NCBI RefSeq assembly: GCF_023241715.1 | Contig: NZ_JALQCW010000079.1 | Coordinates: 1-57,629 of the forward strand | DNA from: Pseudomonas morbosilactucae | Lineage (GTDB): Bacteria > Pseudomonadota > Gammaproteobacteria > Pseudomonadales > Pseudomonadaceae | DNA: 57,629 bases | Direction of reading: 5' to 3' | Shown: positions 17,385 through 25,970 of the stretch, in pieces | Position numbering within the stretch: the stretch's first letter is position 1 | Layout of the letters: each line of letters begins with the position of its first letter | The notes under the pieces: model-generated | Told to the model about the DNA's origin: nothing | Seen by the model: only the letters and a program-made list of their open reading frames with translations | The model's database searches: none | Made by a program: the position numbers and the translations under genes

Positions 17385-17549
17385 TCGCATGTCTCGCTAG
17401 CCGGTCGGAAGGGGGTTCCATTGCGGGGAACCTGCGCACGACGCCCGATACGGCCCGGTTACAGATCAGAATTGCCCCCAAGGGTGTCGCTGGAACGAAG
17501 CTCCAGGCGCCCGTCCGTTTCCGACGGATTAGTTTAAAGGAGTCATAAA

Positions 17550-18281
17550 GTGAGCGTTGAAGCGGCCAAGAATGCACGAGAATTACTGCTCAAGGAATAC
17601 CGTGGCGTGCTGTCCACCCACTCCAAGGCGATGCCCGGTTTCCCCTTCGGTTCAGTGGTTCCCTATTGCCTGGACGAGCAGGGCCGGCCGCTGATTCTGA
17701 TCAGCCGCATCGCCCAGCACACCCACAACCTGCAGAAGGACCCCAAGTGTTCGTTGCTGGTGGGCGAGCGCGAAGCCGAGGATGTGCAAGCCGTTGGGCG
17801 CCTGACGTACCTGGCCGAGGCCGAGAAACTCACCGACGACGTGCAGATCGAGGCGGCAGCCGAGCGTTACTACCGTTACTTTCCCGATTCGCAGAATTAC
17901 CACCAAGCCCATGATTTCGATTTCTGGGTACTCAAGCCGGTGCGCCATCGTTACATCGGCGGTTTTGGCGCGATCCACTGGGTCGATCAACTGACCCTGG
18001 CCAACCCCTTTGCCGGCAAGGCCGAGGTCAGCATGGTCGAACACATGAACAGTGACCACGCCAAGGCCATTGCCCACTATGTCGAGCTGGCGGGTTTGCC
18101 GAGCAGCGTGCCCGCGCAATTGGCCGGGATCGACACCGAAGGCATGCACTTGCGTATCGGCCAGGGCCTCCACTGGTTGCCCTTCCAGGCACCTTGTAAT
18201 ACGCCGACACAAGTGCGCGAAGCCCTGGTTTTTCTGGCTCACGCCGACCATTGGCCGAAAAATGCAGGTGTCGACGCTTGA
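17550..18281 (+). CDS. HugZ-family haem/flavin-binding split-barrel protein
   Basis: A 243-residue protein of the pyridoxamine 5'-phosphate oxidase-like split-barrel fold with a C-terminal HugZ-type domain (MVEHMNSDHAKAIAHYVEL, about 160-180). Related proteins bind or degrade haem or bind flavin. The N-terminal barrel includes ISRIAQHTHNLQKDP and SLLVGERE. The GTG start at 17550 has a strong AAAGGAG site eight bases upstream. Gene order (SDR, this gene, fxsA, groES, groEL) is the one I recall in P. aeruginosa. Whether it truly handles haem is unproven. Confidence 0.85.
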   Translation: MSVEAAKNARELLLKEYRGVLSTHSKAMPGFPFGSVVPYCLDEQGRPLILISRIAQHTHNLQKDPKCSLLVGEREAEDVQAVGRLTYLAEAEKLTDDVQIEAAAERYYRYFPDSQNYHQAHDFDFWVLKPVRHRYIGGFGAIHWVDQLTLANPFAGKAEVSMVEHMNSDHAKAIAHYVELAGLPSSVPAQLAGIDTEGMHLRIGQGLHWLPFQAPCNTPTQVREALVFLAHADHWPKNAGVDA

Positions 18282-18347
18282 ATTCACGAATTGGCGACGT
18301 CATCTACGGTCTACTGGAAGGCATTCTTCCGTAGAGGAAACCATTTG

Positions 18348-18824
18348 ATGCGCCCTTTTCTGTTGCTCTTTCTGCTGTTCCCGGTGCTAGAGCTGTTTGT
18401 TTTCGTCAAGGTCAGCGCGGCGATCGGGTTTTTCCCGGCCCTGCTGCTGATCATTCTCGGCTCGATGCTGGGTGTGCTGGTCCTGCGGGTGGCCGGTCTG
18501 GCCACCGCGTTGCGGGCTCGTGAAAGCCTGAACCGCGGCGAACTGCCGGCCCAGACCATGCTGGAAGGGCTGATGCTGGCCCTGGGTGGCGGTCTGTTGA
18601 TTATCCCGGGCTTTATCAGCGACATTTTCGGCCTGATCATGCTGCTGCCTATCACTCGCCGCCTGCTGGCCAACAAAATGCGCAAGCGGGCCGAGGAACA
18701 GGCCATTCGTCAACGCGCCTTTGCCGATGACATGCGCACCGCCCGCGGTGGCCCGTCGCCCCAGCAACCTTTGGGCCGTGAGCCCAATGTGATCGAAGGC
18801 GAGTTCGAACACCGGGACTCGTAA
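18348..18824 (+). CDS. fxsA: FxsA membrane protein
   Basis: A 158-residue inner-membrane protein with three or four hydrophobic segments in the first 115 residues (MRPFLLLFLLFPVLELF, FFPALLLIILGSMLGVL, ALGGGLLIIPGFISDIFGL) and a charged cytoplasmic tail. FxsA in E. coli counteracts F-plasmid exclusion of phage T7; its normal job is unclear. The start at 18348 follows AGAGGAAA. A strong hairpin ends the gene before groES. Confidence 0.92.
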   Translation: MRPFLLLFLLFPVLELFVFVKVSAAIGFFPALLLIILGSMLGVLVLRVAGLATALRARESLNRGELPAQTMLEGLMLALGGGLLIIPGFISDIFGLIMLLPITRRLLANKMRKRAEEQAIRQRAFADDMRTARGGPSPQQPLGREPNVIEGEFEHRDS

Positions 18825-18836
18825 CCTCGGCTGACT

Positions 18837-18870
18837 CACACACGGCACCTTCGGGTGCCGTGTGTGTTTC
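18837..18870 (+). terminator. Intrinsic terminator of fxsA
   Basis: CACACGGCACC (18839-18849), a TTCG tetraloop and GGTGCCGTGTG (18854-18864) make a perfect 11-bp stem, followed by a T-rich stretch. Confidence 0.85.
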
Positions 18871-18906
18871 TGGCGACGACGATGTAAAAAATTTCATCGC
18901 GCTGCC

Positions 18907-18933
18907 CTTGTAATAAGCTTATGCGCCCTTATG
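18907..18933 (+). promoter_or_regulatory. Candidate heat-shock (sigma-32) promoter of groESL
   Basis: CTTGTAA (18907-18913) resembles the sigma-32 -35 element CTTGAAA, and CCCTTATG (18926-18933) resembles the -10 CCCCATTT, with a 12-base spacer. It lies about 145 bases before groES. No CIRCE inverted repeat was seen. Confidence 0.5.
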
Positions 18934-19077
18934 TAACGGTCACCGCAAGGTTTCTGGTGGTTGCACCAGACAGACTTCCGCGTCTCGCTCGTCGAGCCGC
19001 AACCGGCCACGCCGGAATTTGTTAACCCGCCGGTATCCACACCGGCCGTTGAAAACCACAATTAGGAGAGATCGACA

Positions 19078-19371
19078 ATGAAGCTTCGTCCTCTGCATGA
19101 CCGCGTCGTTATCCGTCGCAGCGAAGAAGAATCGAAAACTGCTGGCGGTATCGTTCTGCCAGGTTCGGCCGCTGAAAAACCTAACCGTGGCGAAATCGTC
19201 GCTGTGGGTACCGGCCGTGTGCTGGACAACGGTGAAGTACGTGCGCTGGCCGTGAAAGTGGGTGACAAGGTTGTGTTTGGCCCTTACTCCGGCAGCAACA
19301 CTGTGAAAGTCGACGGCGAAGACCTGCTGGTAATGGCTGAGAACGAAATTCTCGCCGTTATCGAAGGCTGA
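19078..19371 (+). CDS. groES: Co-chaperonin GroES
   Basis: A 97-residue heptameric lid of the GroEL folding chamber. Starts MKLRPLHDRVVIRR after TTAGGAGAG. The mobile loop (EESKTAGGIVLPGSA, about 15-32) is intact. Codon use shifts to the highly expressed pattern compared with neighbours. It is 48 bases upstream of groEL and shares its promoter. Confidence 0.98.
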   Translation: MKLRPLHDRVVIRRSEEESKTAGGIVLPGSAAEKPNRGEIVAVGTGRVLDNGEVRALAVKVGDKVVFGPYSGSNTVKVDGEDLLVMAENEILAVIEG

Positions 19372-19419
19372 TTCCCGCGCATCTTCCCGTTACTACAAAG
19401 TATTTAAGGAATATCGATC

Positions 19420-21063
<1,644 letters not shown>

Positions 21064-21084
21064 GCCAGCCTTACCCCCGTACTG

Positions 21085-21119
21085 AAAAACCCCGCCGGTG
21101 AACACCGGCGGGGTTTTTT
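21085..21119 (+). terminator. Intrinsic terminator of groESL
   Basis: AACCCCGCCGGTG and CACCGGCGGGGTT form a 13-bp stem with an AA loop, followed by six T. A-run before it could also allow use from the minus strand by the PAP2 gene. Confidence 0.93.
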
Positions 21120-21189
21120 ATTGCCCGTGAAATGTGTCGCTCAGAGTCGGCGCTGTCCCGCGGCCTGTCGGGCTGCAACGCCGCGGATG

Positions 21190-21933
21190 TTATCCCTGTA
21201 CCGCTTGGGCGGAAGGTACCGGCACGGCGGCGGGCGAGGGACGGTAAAGAATGAAGTAATAGGTGCCCAGGCTGATCAGCCAGCAAAAAATCGCCGTCCA
21301 GACGTTGTGGGAGAAGAAGTGCGCGCCCTGCATCATGCGGCCGATGGAGAACACGGTGCCCAGGGCAAAGGCGAAGACCAGGGCTTTGCGCGCCAGCCGT
21401 GGCCGGCGATCACGCAGTACAAAGAACAGCGCAAACAAAGTGAAACCGGTCGCCGCGTGGCCGCCGGGCCAGCAGCGGCCGGGCTTGTCGGTCGGCGGGC
21501 GGGGGCTCAGCAGTTCGCTGTAGGTTTCCTTGCCACCAAACTCCCTCAGGCTCCAGGGGCATTGCACGGCGGTCACGGCCTTGACCGGTGTCACAAAGCC
21601 CGTGGCCAAGGCCAGGGACAGTACCAGGCAGCCCAGTTCCCGCTTGAACGGTTGGAGCCGAGCCGTCATGAAGGACGCCACGAAACCGATGATCGAGAGC
21701 ACCGAAAAGGCGATGACCACCTGTTTGGCTCGATCGTGGAGGATGGTTTCCAGCAGGTAGCTGTGCCCACCGATAAACGCGCCGGCCACCGGGTCGTAGA
21801 AACGCTTGGCCAGGTCCATGTCCAAAGACGTCAGCTCAAGCAGGATCAGAGTCGCCGCCGTGACAGCGGGAACCCCCAGGCATACCCAGAAGTTGAGGGG
21901 CCTGGAAGCAGGGCGGATGAGGGCTGAGGTCAT
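21190..21933 (-). CDS. PAP2-family membrane phosphatase
   Basis: A 247-residue inner-membrane phosphatase of the PAP2 superfamily with about six membrane helices. The first motif is KPGRCWP, the second PGGHAATGF (PSGH family signature with G for S), and the third SIGRMMQGAHFFSHNVW, giving the catalytic His residues. Likely substrates are lipid phosphates such as undecaprenyl-pyrophosphate or lipid A phosphate. The ATG at 21933 follows AAGGA. It is divergent from colR; the gene in this position in P. putida is a known ColR target, as I recall, which suggests a role in envelope modification. Confidence 0.82.
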   Translation of the reverse strand: MTSALIRPASRPLNFWVCLGVPAVTAATLILLELTSLDMDLAKRFYDPVAGAFIGGHSYLLETILHDRAKQVVIAFSVLSIIGFVASFMTARLQPFKRELGCLVLSLALATGFVTPVKAVTAVQCPWSLREFGGKETYSELLSPRPPTDKPGRCWPGGHAATGFTLFALFFVLRDRRPRLARKALVFAFALGTVFSIGRMMQGAHFFSHNVWTAIFCWLISLGTYYFILYRPSPAAVPVPSAQAVQG

Positions 21934-22019
21934 GCGGGATCCTTGGGCAGGGGAGGCGATCAAGTCGCGGATTCGCGCGCAGTCTGCGGCCGCTGCTGTC
22001 ATCAGCCTGTGAACCGATA

Positions 22020-22026
22020 GTGAAAA
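22020..22026 (-). promoter_or_regulatory. Possible ColR motif upstream of the PAP2 gene
   Basis: On the minus strand TTGACG, a T-run and TTTTCAC are read toward the PAP2 gene. The ColR consensus I recall ends in TTTTCAC with an upstream YYNAS; here the parts match but the spacing is one base longer. About 90 bases upstream of the start. Tentative. Confidence 0.35.
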
Positions 22027-22153
22027 AAACGTCAAGCCGGCACCCGGGCGCGCACCACGCCCACGCCGGCTTTACGGCGCTAGCGGAGAGCTACGCTTGG
22101 CCTTAAGCTGCGCGAGCCAAGACGGCGGCAACTGTGTAGGGAGAAAAGTGCCC

Positions 22154-22837
22154 ATGCGAATTTTATTGGTTGAAGACAACCGCGATATCCTGGCCAACCT
22201 GGCGGATTACCTGGGGCTCAAGGGCTACACCGTGGACTGCGCGCAGGACGGCCTGTCGGGCCTGCACCTGGCCGCCACCGAACATTACGACTTGATCGTG
22301 CTCGACATCATGCTCCCCGGCATCGATGGCTACACCCTGTGCAAGCGCCTGCGTGAAGACGCCCGGCGTGACACCCCGGTGATCATGCTCACCGCCCGCG
22401 ATCAGTTGGACGACCGTCTCCAGGGCTTCAAGTCCGGTGCCGACGACTACCTGGTCAAACCCTTTGCCCTGTCCGAGTTGGCGGCGCGCATCGAAGCCGT
22501 GATGCGTCGCACCCAGGGCGGTGGCCGTCGGGCCTTGCAGGTCGGTGATTTGAGTTACGACCTCGACACCCTGGAGGTCACCCGCGAGGGCCGCTTGCTC
22601 AAGCTCAACCCGGTGGGCCTCAAACTGTTGGCGGTGCTGATGCAGAAGAGCCCCCATGTGCTGCGTCGCGAAGTCTTGGAAGAGGCCCTGTGGGGCGACG
22701 ACTGCCCGGACAGCGACAGCCTGCGCAGCCACGTTCACCAGTTGCGCCAGGTGATCGACAAACCGTTCGCCAAGCCGCTGCTGCATACCGTGCACGGCGT
22801 CGGTTACCGCTTGGCCGAGGGTCGTGATGGAGTTTAA
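22154..22837 (+). CDS. colR: Response regulator ColR (OmpR family)
   Basis: A 227-residue response regulator. Receiver domain 1-120 with Glu7-Asp8, phosphoacceptor Asp51 in VLDIMLPG, Thr79 region MLTARD and Lys101 in YLVKPF. The C-terminal winged helix (about 130-225) has the OmpR-type DSLRSHVHQLRQVID recognition helix. ColRS controls envelope functions and tolerance of zinc, iron and phenol in Pseudomonas. The start at 22154 follows GGGAG. The stop lies 11 bases inside colS. Confidence 0.93.
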   Translation: MRILLVEDNRDILANLADYLGLKGYTVDCAQDGLSGLHLAATEHYDLIVLDIMLPGIDGYTLCKRLREDARRDTPVIMLTARDQLDDRLQGFKSGADDYLVKPFALSELAARIEAVMRRTQGGGRRALQVGDLSYDLDTLEVTREGRLLKLNPVGLKLLAVLMQKSPHVLRREVLEEALWGDDCPDSDSLRSHVHQLRQVIDKPFAKPLLHTVHGVGYRLAEGRDGV

Positions 22838-24107
22838 GCAGAGCCTCGCCCAGCGCATCATCATCGCTTTTGCCCTGATGAGCGCCTTGGTGGCGGGGGC
22901 CTTCGCCATGGGTATTGTGGCCACCGTGCACCTGGTCGAAGAGAAGTTGATCTCCGCAGGGCTGGGGGGCGACTTGCAGCGCTTGTTGCTGATGGACAAT
23001 GTCGCCGACTGGAGCCACCGCCCCGAACCGGATCAGTTGTTCTACTTCAGTGGCGGGCTTGGCGATTTCGAACTGCCCAAGGACCTGCGTCATCTGGAAC
23101 CGGGTTTTCACGAAGTGTTTCGTGAGCAACTGTCCTATCACGCCATGGTTGAGGTGGTGGACGGGCGGCGTTACGTGTTGCTGCAGGATCAAAGCGATTT
23201 CGAAGAGCGCGAGCGGGTGTTGTTCGCCGTGGTCCTGGTGGGTTTTGTCCTGAGCTTGGCCTTGGCGGTGTTTCTGGGCTGGGTCCTGGCGCGCAAAGTC
23301 ATGGCGCCGGTGGTTCGTTTGGCCCGTCAAGTGCGGCACCGCGACCAATTGCTCGGCCTGGCGCCCCCCTTGGCCCCGGACTATGCCGCCGATGAGGTGG
23401 GTGAGTTGGCCATTGCCTTCGACGCCACCCTGGGCCGCCTGCGCCAAGCCCTGAGCCGCGAACGGCTGTTCACCAGTGATGTCAGCCATGAATTGCGCAC
23501 GCCGTTGATGGTGCTGGCCAGCTCCTGTGAACTGCTCCTGGAAAACCCCGGTATCGACCAGCGCGGGCGTGCCCAGGTCGAGCGCATTGCCCGGGCCAGC
23601 GAGGAGATGCGCGAGTTGGTGCAGACCTTCCTGATGCTCGCCCGGGCTCAACGTGAAGACGCCAGCATGTCGGCCCAGGTGACCCTGCGCCAGGCGGCCG
23701 AAGACTTGCTCGGGGTGTGGCAAGGGCCGATCAACGACAAGGGCATCGAACTGATCTTCGAACCCGGCCAGCCTCTGGACACCCGCTACAACGTGACCTT
23801 CCTGCACGCGGTGATGGGCAACCTGCTGCGCAATGCCCTGCATTACACCGAACGCGGGTTTATCCGCCTGACCCTGGAGCCCAGCGGCTTTGTGGTGGAA
23901 GACAGTGGTGTGGGCATCCCCGAAGAGAAGCGTGAAGCCATGTTCGAGCCCTTTGTGCGTGGTGATGAAAAGCGCGGCGAGGGCCTGGGCCTAGGCTTGT
24001 CCCTGGTGCAGCGGATTTGCGAGAACCAGGGCTGGAGCGTCAGCCTCAGCACCATGACCCCCAACGGCTGCCGCTTCCATGTCGAACTCAGTCCTGCGCA
24101 GCCTTGA
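22827..24107 (+). CDS. colS: Sensor histidine kinase ColS
   Basis: A 426-residue inner-membrane kinase. TM1 is about 10-33 and TM2 about 131-154, enclosing a periplasmic sensor of about 95 residues. E126xxE129 just before TM2, with E38, D57 and E96, match positions I recall as metal-sensing acidic residues of P. putida ColS. The kinase core has His221 in SDVSHELRTPL, the N box GNLLRNALHYT, the G1 box VEDSGVGIP and the G2 box GEGLGLGLS. I chose the ATG at 22827 over the GTG three bases before. It overlaps colR, so the two are co-translated. Confidence 0.93.
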   Translation: MEFKQSLAQRIIIAFALMSALVAGAFAMGIVATVHLVEEKLISAGLGGDLQRLLLMDNVADWSHRPEPDQLFYFSGGLGDFELPKDLRHLEPGFHEVFREQLSYHAMVEVVDGRRYVLLQDQSDFEERERVLFAVVLVGFVLSLALAVFLGWVLARKVMAPVVRLARQVRHRDQLLGLAPPLAPDYAADEVGELAIAFDATLGRLRQALSRERLFTSDVSHELRTPLMVLASSCELLLENPGIDQRGRAQVERIARASEEMRELVQTFLMLARAQREDASMSAQVTLRQAAEDLLGVWQGPINDKGIELIFEPGQPLDTRYNVTFLHAVMGNLLRNALHYTERGFIRLTLEPSGFVVEDSGVGIPEEKREAMFEPFVRGDEKRGEGLGLGLSLVQRICENQGWSVSLSTMTPNGCRFHVELSPAQP

Positions 24108-24111
24108 TCGC

Positions 24112-24142
24112 GAAAGGCCCCGACCGGTCGGGGCGGCTTTAT
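24112..24142 (+). terminator. Probable terminator of colRS
   Basis: A perfect palindrome GCCCCGACCGGTCGGGGC (24117-24134) followed by GGCTTTATT. The T-run is short, so termination may be partial. Confidence 0.65.
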
Positions 24143-24217
24143 TCTTCTGAGGTGGCCCCAGGCCAGTGTGCTTGAGCGGTAAAACCTTGAAATATTTCCG
24201 CCGTGGACGGGACGAAG

Positions 24218-24224
24218 TTTTCAC
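24218..24224 (+). promoter_or_regulatory. TTTTCAC motif upstream of the methyltransferase operon
   Basis: TTTTCAC is the conserved end of the ColR consensus as I recall it; the bases before it (GGGACGAAG) fit the rest poorly. It is followed by three TGAC units (24232-24247). It lies 69 bases before the start of a gene set reported as a ColR target in P. putida. Tentative. Confidence 0.35.
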
Positions 24225-24292
24225 AAAGACATGACCTGACGCTGACATGCGGCTGCCTAAGGTGGCGCCATCAGTTGCAGGAGACTTTGGTG

Positions 24293-24973
24293 ATGGCTAC
24301 CCCGATCAAGCTGGAATTTTCCAACAAGTACGACGAACAACACGCCCAGGAATATTTGTTCAAGCACCAGGATGGCCTGGCGCGCAAATTGTCCCACCGC
24401 CGTGACGAGCAACTGGCTCGTGCAGCCCTGGCGCTGGCCGGTGAGCCGGGCCTGGTGCTGGACCTGCCCTGTGGCGCGGGACGTTTCTGGCCGTTGCTGG
24501 CGGAAAAACCCAATCGCGTGATCATCGGTGCTGACAATTCTGCGGCTATGCTCAGTCTGGCCACAGTGGCCCAACCCGCCGATGTGGTGAAACGGGTACA
24601 ACCCTTGCAGACGTCAGCTTTCGCTATCGACCTGGCGGATAACGCAGTGGATAGCATTTTCTCCATGCGCTTGCTGCACCACATTGGTGAGTCGGCTCAT
24701 CGACTGGCATTACTCCGTGAATTTCAACGGGTTACTCGCGACAGTGTGATCGTCTCGTTGTGGGTCGACGGCAATTTCAAGGCGTTCAAACGCAAGCGCA
24801 TGGAGCAAAAACGCCGTGCGCAAACGGAGTCGTCGGGTTACCAGAATCGTTTCGTGTTACCTGTCGTTACGGTTGAACAGGAGTTTGAAGAGGCCGGGTT
24901 TCGTATCCAGGACCATTTTGACTTTTTCCCGCTCTACGCCATGTGGCGAGTCTACGTATTACGCAAGAGGTAA
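24293..24973 (+). CDS. Class I SAM-dependent methyltransferase
   Basis: A 226-residue methyltransferase. The SAM-binding motif I is VLDLPCGAGRFWPLL (about 57-70), motif II is IGADNSAAML, and DNAVDSIFSMRLLHHI is motif III/IV. The N terminus has no special domain. The start at 24293 follows GGAGA. It is the first of three tightly linked genes (gaps 4 and -1 bases) just downstream of colRS. Given the kinase-like partner, the substrate may be a lipopolysaccharide or envelope precursor, but this is inference. Confidence 0.85.
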   Translation: MATPIKLEFSNKYDEQHAQEYLFKHQDGLARKLSHRRDEQLARAALALAGEPGLVLDLPCGAGRFWPLLAEKPNRVIIGADNSAAMLSLATVAQPADVVKRVQPLQTSAFAIDLADNAVDSIFSMRLLHHIGESAHRLALLREFQRVTRDSVIVSLWVDGNFKAFKRKRMEQKRRAQTESSGYQNRFVLPVVTVEQEFEEAGFRIQDHFDFFPLYAMWRVYVLRKR

Positions 24974-24977
24974 GAGG

Positions 24978-25691
24978 ATGGCTGTGGAATGTGTCTCGCA
25001 CATGGAAGGTGCGGCTACGGAACGCTTCGAGCATTTCTGGAACCAGCAGGGTGAATGGGTCGAACCCCCCAATCAGCGGCGTGGCGGAGAGAGCGGGGTA
25101 CAGCGACTCGTCAGTGACGGTCGCCTGCTGTATGTGAAGCGTCAGGTCGGGCACATCTATCGCAGTTGGCTGCATCCGTTCGGCCGGCCCACGGTGTTGC
25201 GTGAGCAGGACGCGCTCAAGGGCCTGGGCGTATTAGGCGTGGGCGTGCCGGAGCTGGTGTTCTGCGGCGCCCGGCGTGATTCTCAGCAAGGCTGGCAGGC
25301 GCTGCTGGTGACCGCGGCCCTGGAGGGCTTTGTAGAGATCGATACCTGGTACGCCGCGGGTGAGCGTGAGCGTCATGGCGAGGCGCTCCATGATCGGCTC
25401 TTGCAGGCCCTGGCCGCGACCCTGGTGCGCATGCACAAGGGCCGCTGGCAACATGGCTGCCTGTATGCCAAGCATGTGTTTGTAAGGGTCACGGGGACTG
25501 GCGAACAGGCCCGGATTGACGTGGCCTTGCTGGATTTCGAAAAGTGCCGCCAGCGTTTGAGCGCCCAGCGGGCTGCGGCCCATGATCTGAAGCAACTGCG
25601 TCGCCACTCGTCGTGGAGCGACCCGGACTGGCAGAAACTCTACTATTTTTATAGAACGGCGTTTGGCAGCGCTATCAAGGGTTTAACCTGA
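24978..25691 (+). CDS. InaA/lipopolysaccharide kinase-like protein
   Basis: A 237-residue protein of the Kdo/WaaP (lipopolysaccharide kinase, InaA) family. YVKRQVGHIYRSWL resembles the kinase beta-3 Lys region, HDRLLQALAATLVRMHKGRWQHGCLYAKHVFV is the catalytic-loop-like segment (H-x-x-x-x-x-K-H), and VALLDFEKCR gives the metal-binding Asp. It would phosphorylate sugar residues of the LPS inner core. The start at 24978 uses AAGAGG overlapping the end of the previous gene; the long frame upstream is the methyltransferase in another frame. Same gene order as P. aeruginosa inaA. Confidence 0.85.
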   Translation: MAVECVSHMEGAATERFEHFWNQQGEWVEPPNQRRGGESGVQRLVSDGRLLYVKRQVGHIYRSWLHPFGRPTVLREQDALKGLGVLGVGVPELVFCGARRDSQQGWQALLVTAALEGFVEIDTWYAAGERERHGEALHDRLLQALAATLVRMHKGRWQHGCLYAKHVFVRVTGTGEQARIDVALLDFEKCRQRLSAQRAAAHDLKQLRRHSSWSDPDWQKLYYFYRTAFGSAIKGLT

Positions 25692-25912
25692 TGAAACTCG
25701 AAATTGCACGAGGTTTGTTTTTAGTAGGAGCCTTGGCAGTTGCCTCGTTGGCTGTGGTTGCCTGGGAGCAGCCGCGGACTCAGATCCTCAGCGTCGGAGA
25801 CGCACATTGTCCTTTGCCTCGGGTGGTCAAGACATCCGTGGCGGCCAAACCCGACCATGACATCCTGTTGTTCATGTTCGGTATGGCCCAAGGCATGAGG
25901 CCACAGAGTTGA
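25691..25912 (+). CDS. Small membrane or secreted protein of the InaA operon
   Basis: A 73-residue protein whose ATG overlaps the InaA stop (TGATG), so it is translationally coupled. One hydrophobic stretch (LFLVGALAVASLAVVAW, residues 9-25) is either a membrane anchor or an uncleaved signal. The rest is short, with one Cys (HCPLPRV) and a tail ending in GMAQGMRPQS. I do not recognise the family. Position in the ColR-neighbour operon suggests an envelope role. Confidence 0.7.
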   Translation: MKLEIARGLFLVGALAVASLAVVAWEQPRTQILSVGDAHCPLPRVVKTSVAAKPDHDILLFMFGMAQGMRPQS

Positions 25913-25929
25913 AGCACAGCCCACAGACC

Positions 25930-25961
25930 GAAAGGCCTCGCATTGCGAGGCCTTTTCTTTT
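25930..25961. terminator. Bidirectional terminator
   Basis: AAGGCCTCGC (25932-25941) and GCGAGGCCTT (25945-25954) form a 10-bp stem with an ATT loop and T-rich flank, between two convergent units. Confidence 0.85.
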
Positions 25962-25970
25962 GCCCGGGGA

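Noticed and set aside
17385..17390. Earlier start codon for the SDR gene
   Set aside because: The ATG at 17390 is too near its purine site; the next ATG at 17384 has better spacing. Difference of two residues only.
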